From Marthasterias glacialis (Eukaryota > Echinodermata > Asteroidea > Forcipulatida > Asteriidae): a DNA stretch of 64,000 nt. The stretch covers positions 21,708,950 to 21,772,949 of the forward strand of contig OU452228.1 of assembly GCA_911728455.2 (NCBI GenBank). Reading direction: 5' to 3'. The notes under the pieces were generated by a model. The model saw nothing but the letters and a program-made list of their open reading frames with translations, did not search any database and was not told the origin of the DNA. Positions 1 to 14,700 of the stretch are shown in pieces (the first letter of the stretch is position 1; every line of letters starts with the position of its first letter). Made by a program: the position numbers and the translations under genes.

Positions 1-3000
1 ACACCTTTGAGAATGGAAGTCTGAAAAGTGGTGTTTTGCTTACAGGAGCAAGTTACATCACTCGTGGAAACTGTCAACCCCCCAATACAACCATCTATAC
101 AGTCTCTATGCTTTTTCAAACAAGCTCTGCTGGAATGCTCATTTGTCACTTACAACAATACTGTTGAATTTACACTAAGTGGGGAAGCCACAGTTAGAAA
201 ACAAAAAACCCCAAAACAGGTGGAACATGGAGACAATCATGCCCAGTTTTAACACCATCCCACGAAATATTTCTCAGCAATAACACTCTGTTTCACAAAG
301 ATATAAAAAAGTGCTGCATTCAGCTCTCTGTGATGGCTTCATGGCAGCCATATAAAAGGAAGGAGCAATAAAAGTGCCACGTGAGTGATGGATGGCACTC
401 GCCGACCCGTAATTAAAAAATCTACATTGAATTCCGAAATTCATTAAATTTCTGACCGAAAGTGAGAGATTGTGATTTATCTCTAATAAATCTGATGTCG
501 TCTCTCAAATTAAAGAGGAGGAACACTGATCGAGGAAGGTGTTAATTCCGCCTGGGAAAAAAAGATGCAACTTATTTGGACGACACATTTTTCTATTGGG
601 ATCAAAACCAGCTCTGAACCAGGTCTTTTTAAATCACCTTTTAAACTTTAACAGGGGGACTAGCCTCTGACGACTGTCATCAGTGAATTTTTTTGGTGAC
701 AAACAATCTTGAAAATGATCCCTACTGACATGTTTTTTTTTCCACAGAAAATCTGAATTGTGTATTGAATATGAATGGATTAACAGCAGGTGTTGAATTT
801 TCAACAAGAATTTATTTCAAACTTGGTCAACTGAAAAAAAAACACTCAATGGGATCAAGTGGAAACTTTCAAAGGTTGGTTTTCATGACACGGTTCTTGT
901 GTAGTATTTTTAGCATTTTACAAGACGGCCAATGCAGACAAAGGTGAACACCTCCCTTCAGACTCGCAGCAGTCTAAATCTGGACTAAAGAGCCCCCCCC
1001 CCCCCCCCGCCGTTGATCTTCTCGGTCCTTCAGGAACAGCCTATTCCTGCAATTTAATGCCTTAAATCTGTCCAAATGGGACAGGTTTCCTGCAAGAGGA
1101 AAATTAGCCATTCATAAATTGTCTCCAAAACTTCCTGCTCCAAGGTTGCCGAAGTACGTACTGTATCCATGCCTTCTTTTGTTTTTGTTTTTTTTTTCTT
1201 CTTTTAAATGAAAAACCTTAGACCGAATCAGACTCACGATTGCAAAACACCTAACATTTGCCTAATACGGGTTTCCCTCTGTTCACGCATACTATCATAT
1301 AACTTCTGTTTCAGGATCGTTTGCTGTCCCCTCCTCAGTTATTGGTTTGCCTCCTTGTAATTCTTACTCATCCTTGAATCAAGAGTAACTTGGAGCTAAC
1401 CTTCAGATCTCGACAATCCTCGACAGGAATACTATCAAAACCAAAAGGAAAGTTTTCCGCTGTAGGCAAATTCGAATCTAAGGGATTTCCAGTTCATTAC
1501 GGAGTCTTTTTACTGCGAGGCGTAGTACTCCCATAAATACTCCTCCTCAGACGTTTTACTCTTGTAAGCCCCCCCATAAAATCTTGATTAACGAGCATTT
1601 TTTATTTTCCTTTTCCCCCATGAATAAAATTCAATCTAACGCCACAGACACTGTACTATCCCCGACAAAAGAATGGGTCGCAGTGTGACGAAAGAATCCT
1701 TGGAACTCCAAATTGTCAAATTAACACCTACATCAAAATGGCAACCATTGTCACCAGAGAGTCGGCTCTATTGTGGGAGGAGACATTAACGCCCACATTA
1801 TGGGGGCAGTAGGGTTTAACCTGGGATCTCCTTAATAATGCCCAAGAGAAAGAACCACAAAAAGAACCACTTCCACAAACCAATGGAAACCATAAAGTGC
1901 TTAAGTTGTCTGACTCTGCAAACTACACATGAAGAAAACAACTTTCTTTCCACCTGATGTTTGTTTGGCAGGGCTTGATTTCAATTACTATCACAACTCT
2001 TTAGCACACAGCTATTCATGCCCCTGTTCGTTTACCTCAATGGTTCGTTTTTCTCCACGCACACAAAAGCTCTCTCAATCAGGACCATATTTGGAGTGTT
2101 CTGAAGTGACAGACAAAATGTCATCCCCCAGGACTGTTTTTTCCACTATCACGAATCAGGGATATCCACAGGAGTGTTTGAAATTGCAGCCGTCTTTCTG
2201 AAGGAGGTATTAGACGGCTGAGCGTTAAATCTGGCGCTAAAGCCACTCTGGTGCTAAATAGAGCCAACATTGCGGGGATAATTTAGCCAATGCTGCGATC
2301 ATAAACCACTGAATCCCGTTATTTTCGTCTGACCAATCCACTGAAACTTCCCCCCTCCGTCCCCTCTCACTGACCTCAACCACTGACCCTTCCCCCATTC
2401 CTCTGGCTGAGCCCTTGCGGACACTGCACTCAGTCATGCAAGAGCACAACCCCATATCAACGCAGAGATGATTATCTTGCTTCAATTGCTGGTATTTTCC
2501 ACTTGTTTTTCTCAGCACAAAGACGTCTTTCTTAAACTCTTCTCGAACAAAAGGAGCAACCCCCTGTGTACTGGTACAAGCTGGCTTAAGCACACCGGGC
2601 CTTACTGGTCAACCAACCCGAAGATAGATTGGACGTAAATTAAACTTTATCTCAACAGATGGAGAAATTAAACATTTGTCAGAAACATTAACTGTCTTTT
2701 GTACCCAATGCCCCCCCTCCCTTTAATGCACCTGATTATGCATGCACTCAATCATAAGGTACTTGCAACTATTTACGAGTGGTGACATGTGAGAACACAG
2801 CTAGGAATTAAGTTTTAACTCTTGACTCTGTCTCATAGGCAAAGTGATCAAAATATTTTTTATTTAAAAAAAAAAACACTTTTTTGACAAACAACATCAT
2901 CTCCTCAAGTACCATTGGTACCTCCTCAAGAGACCCTGCAAAAGCCTTGAAACTATTTGAACTAAAAGAACAAACTGCCCAAAGCCTGTGGAATGTTAAA

Positions 3001-6000
3001 TGTCTTATGCAAATCTAAGACGTTCCCATCCAGGAATCCGGTTTAAACCTCAGACACCAGTAATAAACAGTTTTAGCGCTGTCACTCCCTAGCGGAGATT
3101 TAACCCGTTCTATTCTGTATCCACAACAAAGAACATGAAACAACGCTACGAGCCCAAACTTGTTTCTAAAACCCTCCACCTCATGATGGCCCAGCTCGGA
3201 GATTTACTTCATTGTGGGGCCCACTGGAGGAAAAGTCTTGACAAAAGCCCGAGATTAAAAAACTATCTATTATGGAACAAGAAATACCTCGCAACACGTG
3301 ATGCCGACTTGTGTGGTGCATGGAGGGAGCTGCTGAGAATGGATTGAGGTCCATCAGAGGGTAGCTGTGAATTTAATCCCCTACTTGTGTGAAAATCTCA
3401 GCCAGCTCCTTATACAATGAGAGAAGAGAAATTCCTCAGTAATTGTTTGTTCAGAGCTTGGGGTTTTTTTTTCCCCCCAGTGAATCCAGTCTGTGATTTA
3501 AGCTTGCAAAAGATTTACAGAGATCTGATACCACTCAGATTAACGTTATAGTTCAGTTCTTTCATTTGGGCTCGCTTCTTTTATCCGACCAAATCGAGCG
3601 GCTCTTTCTTTTCTCTGGATGTCTATCAACAAAAGCTGCGAATTCCGTTTTTTTGTTTTTTTTTTAAGTAAAAGAAAACATTGACAAGATATCAGGGTGT
3701 TTTGTTTTGACAAGAACTTGTGTATCCGTATCGCTTCTTTGTGCAGTAACCTCAACTTGGGGGCTCCAGCAATCAGACGGCATTGGATATTCCAATACTT
3801 TTTTGGGGCCCAACTCACGATATTTAGTCTCCCAATGGCTCGCAGTCCTTGGACATTTCTACAGAGGCATTATTTCTATAAAGTATCAGTAGATCCATAT
3901 CGCAGACTCTCAAAAATAACTGACAATGGCCATTATTTGTTCTCCAGTGATCTGTGATTATCCGTATAACCATGGCGTGATCCGAGTTTACAGAGAAAAC
4001 ATTCCACTATGTTTGCAGTTGAATGCATTCACAGTATGTCCAGGACTGCCCCAATAGACTTCACTGGGGGGGACAAAAATAGGGAACCTCAGACATTTTT
4101 TGAACTACCGGTCCAGAATTCATCAGAAAATTCACCATGAGATAGTTGCTTTTCTTTTAGATTTCATTCAAGAGGCATACTACACATACATGTATATAAT
4201 TGACGTCCCCCATTCTAGGGGACTTTCTGCTCATTTAAAAAAAAGACATGTAAAAATGCTACCACAGACAGAAAAAAATAACTTCATGGAAAAGCGCAAA
4301 CAACCAGACTTGGAGTCATGGGTGAAATATGACCTCCAGGCTGAAGGGAAAATAAACAATTAAACTACTGTTGATCAAAGTACGCTATTCAACCTACATG
4401 TACACTGTATATACGTACTCATTTTTACCAGTGGAGCTGTCAAAACCTGGACATCACATAAAGTCATACAGGACAGCAGATGGCCACAAACAACTAACCT
4501 TCCAATAAGGTCAAACACCAAAAGAAAAAACCCCACAGAAACAGTGTAGGAAGTATACATGACCAGAGCTGACATTTCAAATATTTTTGATGTGTTAAAA
4601 AAAAAAAAAAAAAAAAAACAGCATATGTGTGGAACATGTTTATTTTCTGTGCATCATAAAAAAACACTCAAGGATGGGATAGTCTTTTGAGGATGGAGTA
4701 GTAGAGGGAAATGTCTTCATCGAGGACTGAGGTCGCGACCTTTGGTCCCAACCATTGTTGACCTCAAATTAGAACCACTGTGCTGAAAGAACAGTTGTGG
4801 ATGTTCCCCTCAGTTCACACTGTTCACACTGCTTTAAAAAAAAAACTAGAGCACTCTCAGTGGACATCTAATAAATATGTCCTAAATCACAGTCAGCCAA
4901 AGGAACCTTCTCCTGATCCTTCCAAATCAGAAACTCGGGGCACAGGGTCTTGCCTTTCAAAGCCTGGTTGTGTATTGACTTAGCACAAAGGGCCCATTTG
5001 TACTGCCACTCGCTGTCGTCGTCGGATAAACTTTTGGGTAGTGAACTTGTGAATGAGTAGTTCATGAACTTTTGACTAACATTCTTAAGGTATGACTTCA
5101 TGACTGGTTGTTTAATGGTTTATACACAACCAGTCCAGAGAATAGTGGGGGTGGGTAGAGGCTAGGTGAGTTGTTCAACCCATCTGAAGTGTACAATGCC
5201 ACCTGGTTTTACCATAGACCATCTGTTTTATTGCTCTTTGTTTGAGTACAGTTATTGCCTTGACTACTTTTACTACCCATGTACTATTTCGGGTTGGTTT
5301 TCGGTTTTTGATTTGTACTTTTTTTATAACACAAAATCAACACGATATCTAAGCGTGTTTGAGCTTTTAAATGGTCTGTATTTCCTTGAACTAATCAACA
5401 CCTGTTTTACCAATTCGTTGATGTCAAATCTGTCCATTCTGCAGTCTGTCTGTGTTGTTCATAAGATTTCAGGCTCTCAAAGATTGCTGCACATTATTCA
5501 AGACACAATGCATTGGGTTACATCACAGATCTTAGACCTCCCCCCCCCCCCCACACACAGCCAGTTAAAGCCACTGTTTAGTCTGGTTTTCTCAATCAAA
5601 ACTTTTCATAAATGTCCTTCAACATGGAAGTCGTTGTCGTGTCATGTTTCCCAGTCCTGGACTTATGATTTAAAATCAATGTCTACACTGTCCGTCACTA
5701 AGGTGACAGCTGGGTACACTTGGAGGTAGTTTTGATCCTGCAGCCAGTCCAGGAATTTCATCAAGAGGCAAGTTCTGATTTTTGGGACCAGGTATGGCAT
5801 GGAGCTTGGGAAGGTGCTGTGCGAGATGGCCTTATTGGTCCTTGAGTTGTCAGATGTGTCACTATCAACTCAACCAGGCGGCAGGATCCCATACAGGTGG
5901 GATCAGAAGCAGATGTGCTTTCTTAATTGGGTACTTCAAGTGGTTGGAGAACCCGGCCATTTTTGAAGAGAAGATACCGCCCCTAATAGTGGCTGCAAGA

Positions 6001-9000
6001 TGATAAGCCATCTGCTAGACATCAAAAAGCATTTGTTTCAAAATTCCAAACAATTCCCTTTGAAGATTGTACCGATAAAAATGAGACTTGGGATGTCTCT
6101 TTTGTGTTGTGGCTCATACCTGCTGTAAAACAAGGTTGATTCAGAAATGACTGATACCTGCTTCATTCTTCTTTAAGGCCGATTTTTTGCAGAAAAAATA
6201 AAAAAACTTGCAAATTCAGGCAAAAACAAGGATTATTAGAGAGTTTCTTGAAAAGATGGGATGATCCATATTATTTTACAGCCTCTAAAAAAAAATCTTA
6301 CACATCTTTACTTTCTGCTTGATGCAGTGTAGCCTGATGCTCCTAACGACCCCCATCAAACACACTGAATCACAAGCTGCCTTCTGGTTATAAAATGTAG
6401 AGCGACTGACTTTAACCTAATCGGCAACAGGACTGGTCTACCCACAATGCACCCCTACGGATCCAAGCAAACAATTGTGGTTTGTCGTGATCAAGCTGCT
6501 ATTCAAGCCGACTGTCAGTGAAAGAAACTAGTAAGGGATTCATGCCTGACTTGGTCCATGCAAAAACTTTTTTTGAGGGGATTCTGAGTGCCTGGCCAAG
6601 GGGGCTTAAAAAGCAGATTTTTTTGTTCTTTTTTTTTTTTTGACACAGGCATGATGATTAAGCATCCTGTCTGCTTCTGATGTGTTTTGGGCAATGTTGT
6701 GGCAAATAAAAATATCCTCACTCAGAATTAACCTTACTAAACCCAACCGCACGGGACAATCTAGCTTTGTAAAGAGAGCTGTGATAAACAAATTCAGCAC
6801 AAATACTATGACTCAGTTGATGACTGGGTTGACGCTTTGAAAAAAAAAAAAAAAAAAAACTTTGTTCGAAGAACATTTCTTCCCCATATTACATCAGTGG
6901 TTACTGCAGCATGTTATGAGCTAACAGGTACACACAGTGTTCATTAATCAATGTCATTCACAGTGCTTTTAATGTGCCTCAGTTCAACTTGTCTAGAAGA
7001 TTCAATACCAAAGGGTTTCAGTTATGGCAACTGTGGAAGTGCACACAGCCAGTCAACCCTAAAGGACAAGGGCATCCACTGAACCTGATCATTTGGCTTT
7101 CCCTTAAATGTTTTAAAATCCGGTGTTTAGATACAAAAAAAACCCACTATTGATTTGTGGTTGGAAATGGGGAAAGCAAAAAATACACCAAACAGCAAAT
7201 GCCGGCTGCAAAGGATTGGCTCTTCCTCATTCATCCAACTTGAACTACAGAGAGTTCTGCATTTTCATCAAAGTCCACGATTCAGTGAAGCTCACACGAG
7301 TGGAAAGTACAGCCAACTCTCTTCTTTGATTTCCCATTTGTCAGTTTTTAATCTAGTCACTTGCCCAGTCTGACACAACGATGGACAAAAGCGCAATAGA
7401 TTAATCCGACGAACATCCATTGTCCTTAACAAAACTGCACAACAGTCCCTCAGGTTTGTTTGATCATCAAAATATTGCCGCCATTACCGCTACTCTTCTT
7501 GCAGTCTGACATTCCGACAGCACATTTAATCACCCCAGACTCACCAGAGACCCAAACAAGTATCACCAAATCATTAAACAATAAAATGTGTTTTGGGACT
7601 GCATTCTCTTCATCAGAGTGTTACAACCAAAAAACCTGACACAATATTTGTCCACCTCAAGCGACTCAGTAGCACATAAAGGAGCATTGTCACCAAGGAA
7701 CTGAGCAGTATTTATTAGTCTCACCCCCCCCCCCAAAAAAAAGTGAAGAAAACCCTTACAGAGAGCCCCAAGCTCCATACTGTGTTCACACACAGCCACG
7801 TATTACTGAAGGCCGGATATTGTGTGGTCCAGTGTTACATGTCTGATACTCGAGTGTGGAGGGGATGGGGAGGAGACTAATATAGTGGGGGAGCATGGCT
7901 GGGAGGGGGGGGGATAACCACAAAAATCTGTCAGGGAATCTACTAAATGCTGTCCAGGATTTTGATTCGGAAAGATTTTTGAGAGTTAATGAAATGATTC
8001 GTGCTTTTCTTTCATAAGCAAATTAATTACTTTGGATGTAATGATAGATTCTTTCTTGTTTGTAGTATATGAGTGATTCATTTTCGGGACATGTCTTGCA
8101 AGGTAAAGAAATTAGGAATTCAATTAACTTCTTCCCATTACATCATCTTCAGACACCTCTCAAGATCAGTTTCCTCCTCCACTCCCTTCACACATCAAGG
8201 AACTTTCTTCCCCCCCTCCAAAGTACATGTACACTCAACACAGATCCAACCTGAACAAATACTGTGATCTATTTAATAAATTCCTGAACCTTTGAAGTCA
8301 GAGACTTGACATCCTGTGCACTACTATTGCCAAGACTTGTTTATAAGTTCAATTCTGTGTTTATTAAACAAGAGTGCTATTTGTTTTGGGGAGAACCAAT
8401 GCTGACTGATCTGCAGGGAAGACTATCTTCAAAACAACCGAACTTGAAGCAACAGAGGAAGGCTTCAAGACCCCTCCCAATGTCTGCTGAGTTCATGAGA
8501 CACTCAAAATGTAAGGAGAGAATCAAAAACTGTGAAGTAATTGTGGAAGCAGATAATTACCTTCCCCTTATAAAACAAACACACATACCTTTGGCAAATT
8601 TTCAAAAACTTGATTGTTTGAGGCTACAACACCATTAATATGTTGAAACCAATATGTGAGCAACTACAACCATGTGAGGTACAGACCAACAAGTGTCACA
8701 ATTCTTTACACAGCGTGGCGATAATCTGGGCAAATGTACATTAATGACTTTGCTCAAGATAAGACAGAAGGAGCAGCTTATAAAGATAGAAGCTACTTGG
8801 TAACTTCAGACATGGAGGCCTATCTTTCTATCATATACTTTGATTATCTACCTTTTTACAATGTGCCCCCCAGCTTAAAATGTTGGCTAGATTTTTCTTA
8901 CAGTGGTGCTAATATTTTTATGAGCAATTTAAGTATAGTACCCGGGTGTTGTGTAATGCGTTACATGGCAAACGCTGTTAAGTGTGGGAGGGTAGAATGT

Positions 9001-10708
9001 TTGAATGAGACAAGATCCTTTGACAACCTCTCTGTTTTTGCCGACACTGAGATAACTCTGTTTGCTCTCCGGGGCTGCTTCAAAAAAACATTTATGAAGC
9101 GTGAACTCGTTAATGACTTGCAAGTGATTATTGGGCTTTTTTTTATGATTCAAGGGGTGGAGAACGCTTTGCTGTTTCAATCTCATTCTTGCTGTCGATT
9201 TGATTAGTCTGAAGCTTCTGCCATAATTTCTAGAAACCTCTGAACTGAATTTTGAAGACTATTCTGACGATATCATGAGTATGCTGCCTTTTGAGAACAT
9301 TTCAACTGAAAAAAAAACCTTCGTCATATACCTATGTCCCTTCACCACCCATCCCAGCCCTGTGGGTTCCTAGCCAAATTTAGCGTCACCTTTTCAGACA
9401 TTTCAGTGTCTATTTTTAAAAGCGACCCAACATCCGAACCGGGAATTCGCCAAACTTTACAGGTTCATAGCTAATCTCAAAAACGTGGCTACCGTGTTAC
9501 CCAGTCCTGAGTCATGTCGTACACGGTGGAATAATGAGCAGCTTCCTGTGTATTAGTCTAGACGGGAACTACGCATGGTCAAATGCAAGGTTTCTTCAAG
9601 TTGGTCACCAAAAAAAATGGCCTCCAGAACGTTTGCAAACTTTATACTAACTCGCTGAGAAATCACAACAGATAGCAAGATCCAATCTCCACAGGGCAAG
9701 TCCCCAACCCCCCCCCCCCCCCTTAATACATGTTGTGTTTGCTTCAGCCACTGGATAAAATGTGTAGTTTTACTGCTCGTGTCAACACTTAAAGTTCATT
9801 TAAGATGGCCTTGAAAGATACTAGCTTTGGAAAGGTGTGGGATATCACAGAGTAACAAGTTAAACTCTGCCATTATCAAAAAGATTAAATTGTACCTATT
9901 ATTTTTATCATCAACTGTGGTGTATGATCATTAAGGCAAATATCATGAGACAGTTGAGCGTGCTGGAGATAACTGTGGGAGGGATACAAGTGGGGGCGAG
10001 GGGGGAAGGGGGGGTATATGGAAAGCTACAATGCCACGGAACACTGTACCCCCCCCCCCCCCCTCCATCCTCAATTCCATACATGTGAACAAAAAATGCA
10101 TATTAGCTTTTACTGGTTGAATAGAATAGTCTGTCTTTTAACACTGTGTATGTACTGAAAAAGGCTGGCCAATATTTCTTTTGCTTCAACTTGCTACACG
10201 ATGGCTACTTCTAATGACAACATGTAATCGGTCCGTTTTGGGCAGCAATAAAAAAAGAGTTTCAGTTGGGTCTCTGTTTGAGTTTGACTGTGAATAACCC
10301 TGCTGTCGTCAACGGTCGACTGTGGTTAAGTTCTGCCCTTGAATAGGTTGAAATGGCTAAAATAACAAGCTAATGGAGACATATGGGGACACAGCGGGAT
10401 GTATTGTGAGCAATTAAAACAGCAATCAGCATTCATGTATTGTACATGCATGCACAGCCCTTGTTGATAAAATGTTTTTGTGAACTGTTGGGGACCCGGA
10501 GGGTATAAAAAGGTCTCTCTGTCTGTACTCATGGTCAAAGCAAGCAAGTCATGTGACAGTAAACCATGTGGTAGAGATTCACTTGGCAGCCGAAAAAAAG
10601 TCCATCTATGAATGAATCACAAACTTAACAGTGCCAAATGGCTATTACACCCAATGACGACGATGTACAGACTAAAAATAAAACCAACATCTAATAAATT
10701 TGTTTACG

Positions 10709-10739
<31 letters not shown>
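10709..10739. repeat. Poly-A run, 31 bases
   Basis: A31 in intron 2. Similar runs: 4597-4618 (22), 42448-42474 (27, preceded by C7), 43896-43926 (31) and 63652-63673 (22). Some may be tails of decayed retroposons, but no clear body or target duplication was found beside this one. Confidence 0.9.
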
Positions 10740-10744
<5 letters not shown>

Positions 10745-11670
10745 CCCCCTTTTAGAATTCCTGACAGCCTTTATCAATTCAGGCAACATCCGATTCGACT
10801 TTGTCGTGACCTTATAATTTCAGCTGTATTGTTAGACTTTTCCCTCACAGATAACCTTGCAACCACCTGAGTCTGACCATCCAAACCAACTAGACATCCT
10901 GTCAACCCCAGTGTCTCGGCACTTGTAGAAATAACTGAACATGTGTTTTGCTAGTAAACATTAATCAGAAACCAACCACTCTTCCCACAGACAATGGTCA
11001 TTTGGAAGACCTAGTTGTCTGGACAGTTCAAGCTTGCCCAGACACTACTGTTTTAGTAACAGCACCAACCCTAGACAACTAGTGCCAAGTCGGTAATTGG
11101 CTCCACGCGCAAAAGTCACTGCGCGCACTATTTCTATCTTTCCACGGACCTGTGTTGACTCGTCCCCATTTTGCGGAGATCGACCATGCCAATTAACGAC
11201 TTGGGGAATTCGTTTCCAATTTGTACACAACACATGAGAATCGCCACGTAAAAAAATGGGTGTATCCTTATTAGCATAGCGCTGCGCCATTGGCTCTCAC
11301 CTTAGAAATTCATTGCATATGTATTACGCCACACGCATATATGAATAACAGTGCGGAACAGAATCCTCAAGTAAATATATATGTCGCAACTCGGGCAGTT
11401 ACTCTTGTACTATTATTACCGCAGCGATGGATTTCGACTGAATTTTCGCAACAAAACACGACTATCAAATGACTTGCCATCAAGTCTAGCATCATAGTAC
11501 ATCACACAGCCTCTATCTTCAACCCCACCTCCCCCCCAACAAACACACACACCCGCTCTCTAACCACATGCCAGAATCTTTTTTCAATTAGTACCCTCGA
11601 TAATATGCACTCACTTTATACAATACTGTCCATTAGTAATGTTATACTGACTTAACATGCAGGGGGAAAA

Positions 11671-11721
11671 CAGTCTGGTGACAATAAACCATAACAGCAA
11701 TTATGGTTTGATCACCAGACT
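11671..11721. other. Strong 51 bp hairpin
   Basis: AGTCTGGTGACAATAAACCA on the left pairs with TGGTTTGATCACCAGACT on the right, with two small bulges and a loop of about six bases. The size is at the lower end for an intronic microRNA-like or other folded element. Both strands would fold. No conserved miRNA seed is recognised, so no RNA gene is called. Confidence 0.5.
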
Positions 11722-14700
11722 ATAAAGTCTCTTGCCACACAGGATGGCAAGGTCATCTTCTGAAGCCTGCAGCCTCACAAGGGGGAGGCGGGAACATTAC
11801 CTTGGGTCCAATTCAACTAATTCTAATCATGATTTATGAAAAAGTATTAGGGGATTTGAATGGGAATCAAATCTGGGTCCTCTTGTTACAAGTGACATGT
11901 GTTGGGGGCCTTGTACCGGTGTTGACAAGGCAAACCTCCTTGCCCGCCAACTGTTGCATATCAGTCAATTTCATTACACATATGACTGGGCTAATCTACT
12001 GAAACCTCCTCCCCCCCTTCCAAATCACTTTGAAATCTTCAGCCAGAATGTGTCATTATTCTCATCTCACAGTTGAACAAAAGCTGCTTTTGTCTGTCAC
12101 GATGATGATTTCATTTGCAGAATGCCTGGGACTATTATAAGATAGGGCGAAGTTGAGCACCTCCCCCCCCCCTTTCCAAACATTAAGGAAGCCAACAGGT
12201 GCTCCAGCAAGCGTACAGGCATGGAACAGGGGCCTTGTGTTGACAGTTTGCTTAATCATGGTCTTTCTTGTACCTTTCTGCAGGAACCTCACTCTGGTGC
12301 ACTGCTCTGGCGACCTCTTGCATGAGGCGTTTTAGAAAACCTTAAACAAGTTTGCTTTGAAAGAGTGTTGTACCTCAATGATTTTATGGAAAAAAAACAT
12401 GTCAGTCTTTCCTATACAAAACAAAAATGTCTTCCGAATCCAAATTCTTTTTTTTTTTTGAACAAATAAAAAAGTCCTTGCAATTTTTAGAATTCAAAGC
12501 TTGTATGCGCATAGTATTTAACACTACAATTTGAGTTCATCAGAGTTTTGTTCATAATCCACAGATATTGTTTACGGGAGGTTTTTCACATTCTGCGTAA
12601 CATTACCATTTTCTAAACACAAGTGCCCCATTCCAGAACCGCAGCCCAGCCTTTTTGTCAACCCATTCCACGAAACAAAACAAGACAAATAGAGATGACC
12701 CTTCGGAGCAAGCTCACGCTGGAAATTCTTTATATGTTGTTTGAGAATGTGGTTGATCACAGCAGGGGCTGTAACAACATACATTTACAGTATGGTTATA
12801 AATGTGTGGTGTGGGTTCACAGTCGTGCTCTGAAACACCATGAAACTTGGCAGGGGTTCCTTGTCTCCCGAAAGCCCTAACAAATTTCTGACCTCACATT
12901 AAAACCTAACCCACAACATAAATTTTGAAATTGCCTGTCATCTGGTTTTTCCGTTTACATTAAAAAAAAACCAGCCCAACTGGCAGGTCAAATCATTCTG
13001 TGGCCTTTTTAAGGAGCCTGTTTGAATTCACTACGGGTACCAATTTAGTGAATGTAGTCGACAGCGTTAAGTTAAGGTTCGACCCTTTCTGGGTTTTGTG
13101 TATTTATAAATTTGCCATTTGATAGCTTTCTTAATACTTCCACCACTTAAGATTTCACTTTCCTTCCGCTTTTGTTCACAAGTCTCAAGTTCCAATTGGG
13201 GGCGACAGGAAGGTTAAACAAATGGCTTGCTCTATCGAATGCACACAGCTTTTGGAGTGAATAAAAAGGGAGGCTTGCATGTCTGTCTTTACTTTTTCAG
13301 AAACTGTTTTGTAGCCATTTTAGCACATTGGCGGATTCATGACCTCATATCCAGACAGAATCAGTTGAGCGATGTGACGTGACAGGATTTCGGTCGTTGT
13401 CTACTCAATTATAGCGGGTTAGCCGTAGTTGCCATATAGGCACTGACTCACGAGTCATGTCAAAAAAAAAACGTTTGCGGACGTCTTGACTTGTGCCGTC
13501 AGATTCCCTCCCAGTCTGTACTTCCGCAATACTTCCCTAGTGCTGCAAGACAGAAGTCAAGTATCCAAACAACGTCGATCAAAAAAATAAATTGTGAAGT
13601 CAGAATTACTTAAAAACCCTTCGATTTTTTTTTCCATTGAAGTTTTGTAAAGCACATCTACTGAATGAAATCCTACCACAAACTGGAAGGTTCTTTTGAT
13701 GTTTAAACTTTAAGGTCCTCAATCAACATTGCTGAGCAATTTCATCTATAGTATGCCAAAGGCACTAACTACCCCACCCACCTTCGGGGCAAATGGTTAC
13801 AAAATCATTATTTTATCCCTGCGATTTTTGTCTCACTGAGTTCCATCAATTGATAACTCCGGAGTCGATTCAACTCAACACCAGGGACAAGATTTAAACC
13901 TACCCTATTCACACTATCCAACAGCATACGTCATTAAACAAAAAATCTATCGAATGCATCCCTCCGACCTGAACTGTTGTGGACCAACAAAGGTTGCCAT
14001 GCCCCACCCTATCTTTAGGAACACAGTCTGGGTTGTTCATGAGACCATTCCATTACTAAACTGTGTTAGACCCAGGCGTCACTTCTGGCTTGATTTTGGG
14101 TATTCACAACTCAAATCATGCATGAATATTTTGTCTCATTTACCAAAAGCCTGACCACACTGTTCCTTGAGAACATTCACCCAAAACAGTGAGATGCCCC
14201 CGCACAATTAAAAACCACAGTTCAGGTGACTTGGAGAGAGAAAAGCCCCCAGACAGAGGTTAATTTGTTGGCCCTGCAAAAGCGGCACAACTGACGCCTG
14301 ATTAAGAATGGGAATGGGGGGGGGGGGCAACTTTTAAGAAAAAGCTCTGGCCTCAGAAGACACGTCTTGAAAAGACTGCATGACAATGTATAGACATGAA
14401 GTCATCAGCCTCCAGAAGGAATGCTGAAGATGAGCTCAGGATGACAACAGAGCAAGAGCAAATAGCGCATTCAAGGAGGAGGGTGGCAATTCAAAGGGAG
14501 AATGACTCAGTGGACCAACTGGGGGTCTTGAAAAATGGGGACTCTGCTCCCTTGGGTGTTTGGGAGGGGCTTTTCAATTAACAGAATACAGCAGGGGGGG
14601 GGGCAGAGAGTGAGAGTGAGAGTACGCAATTCCTCAAATAAAAAACAACCTGCACAGGTCTATAAATAAATAAATAACATGCCATTCTATGGTGTGAAAA

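Noticed and set aside
2237..2593. Minus-strand frame of 118 codons, possible further exon of the FREM/ECM3-like gene
   Set aside because: No Calx-beta or CSPG features and no phase-compatible splice sites at its edges.
5166..5729. Plus-strand frame of 187 codons in intron 2
   Set aside because: The translation is rich in Phe/Tyr/Ser/Leu, as for AT-rich chance frames, crosses a C13 run, and shows no domain or splice context.
8734..9207. Plus-strand frame of 157 codons
   Set aside because: No recognisable motif, no promoter or splice partner, and base composition like the surrounding intron.
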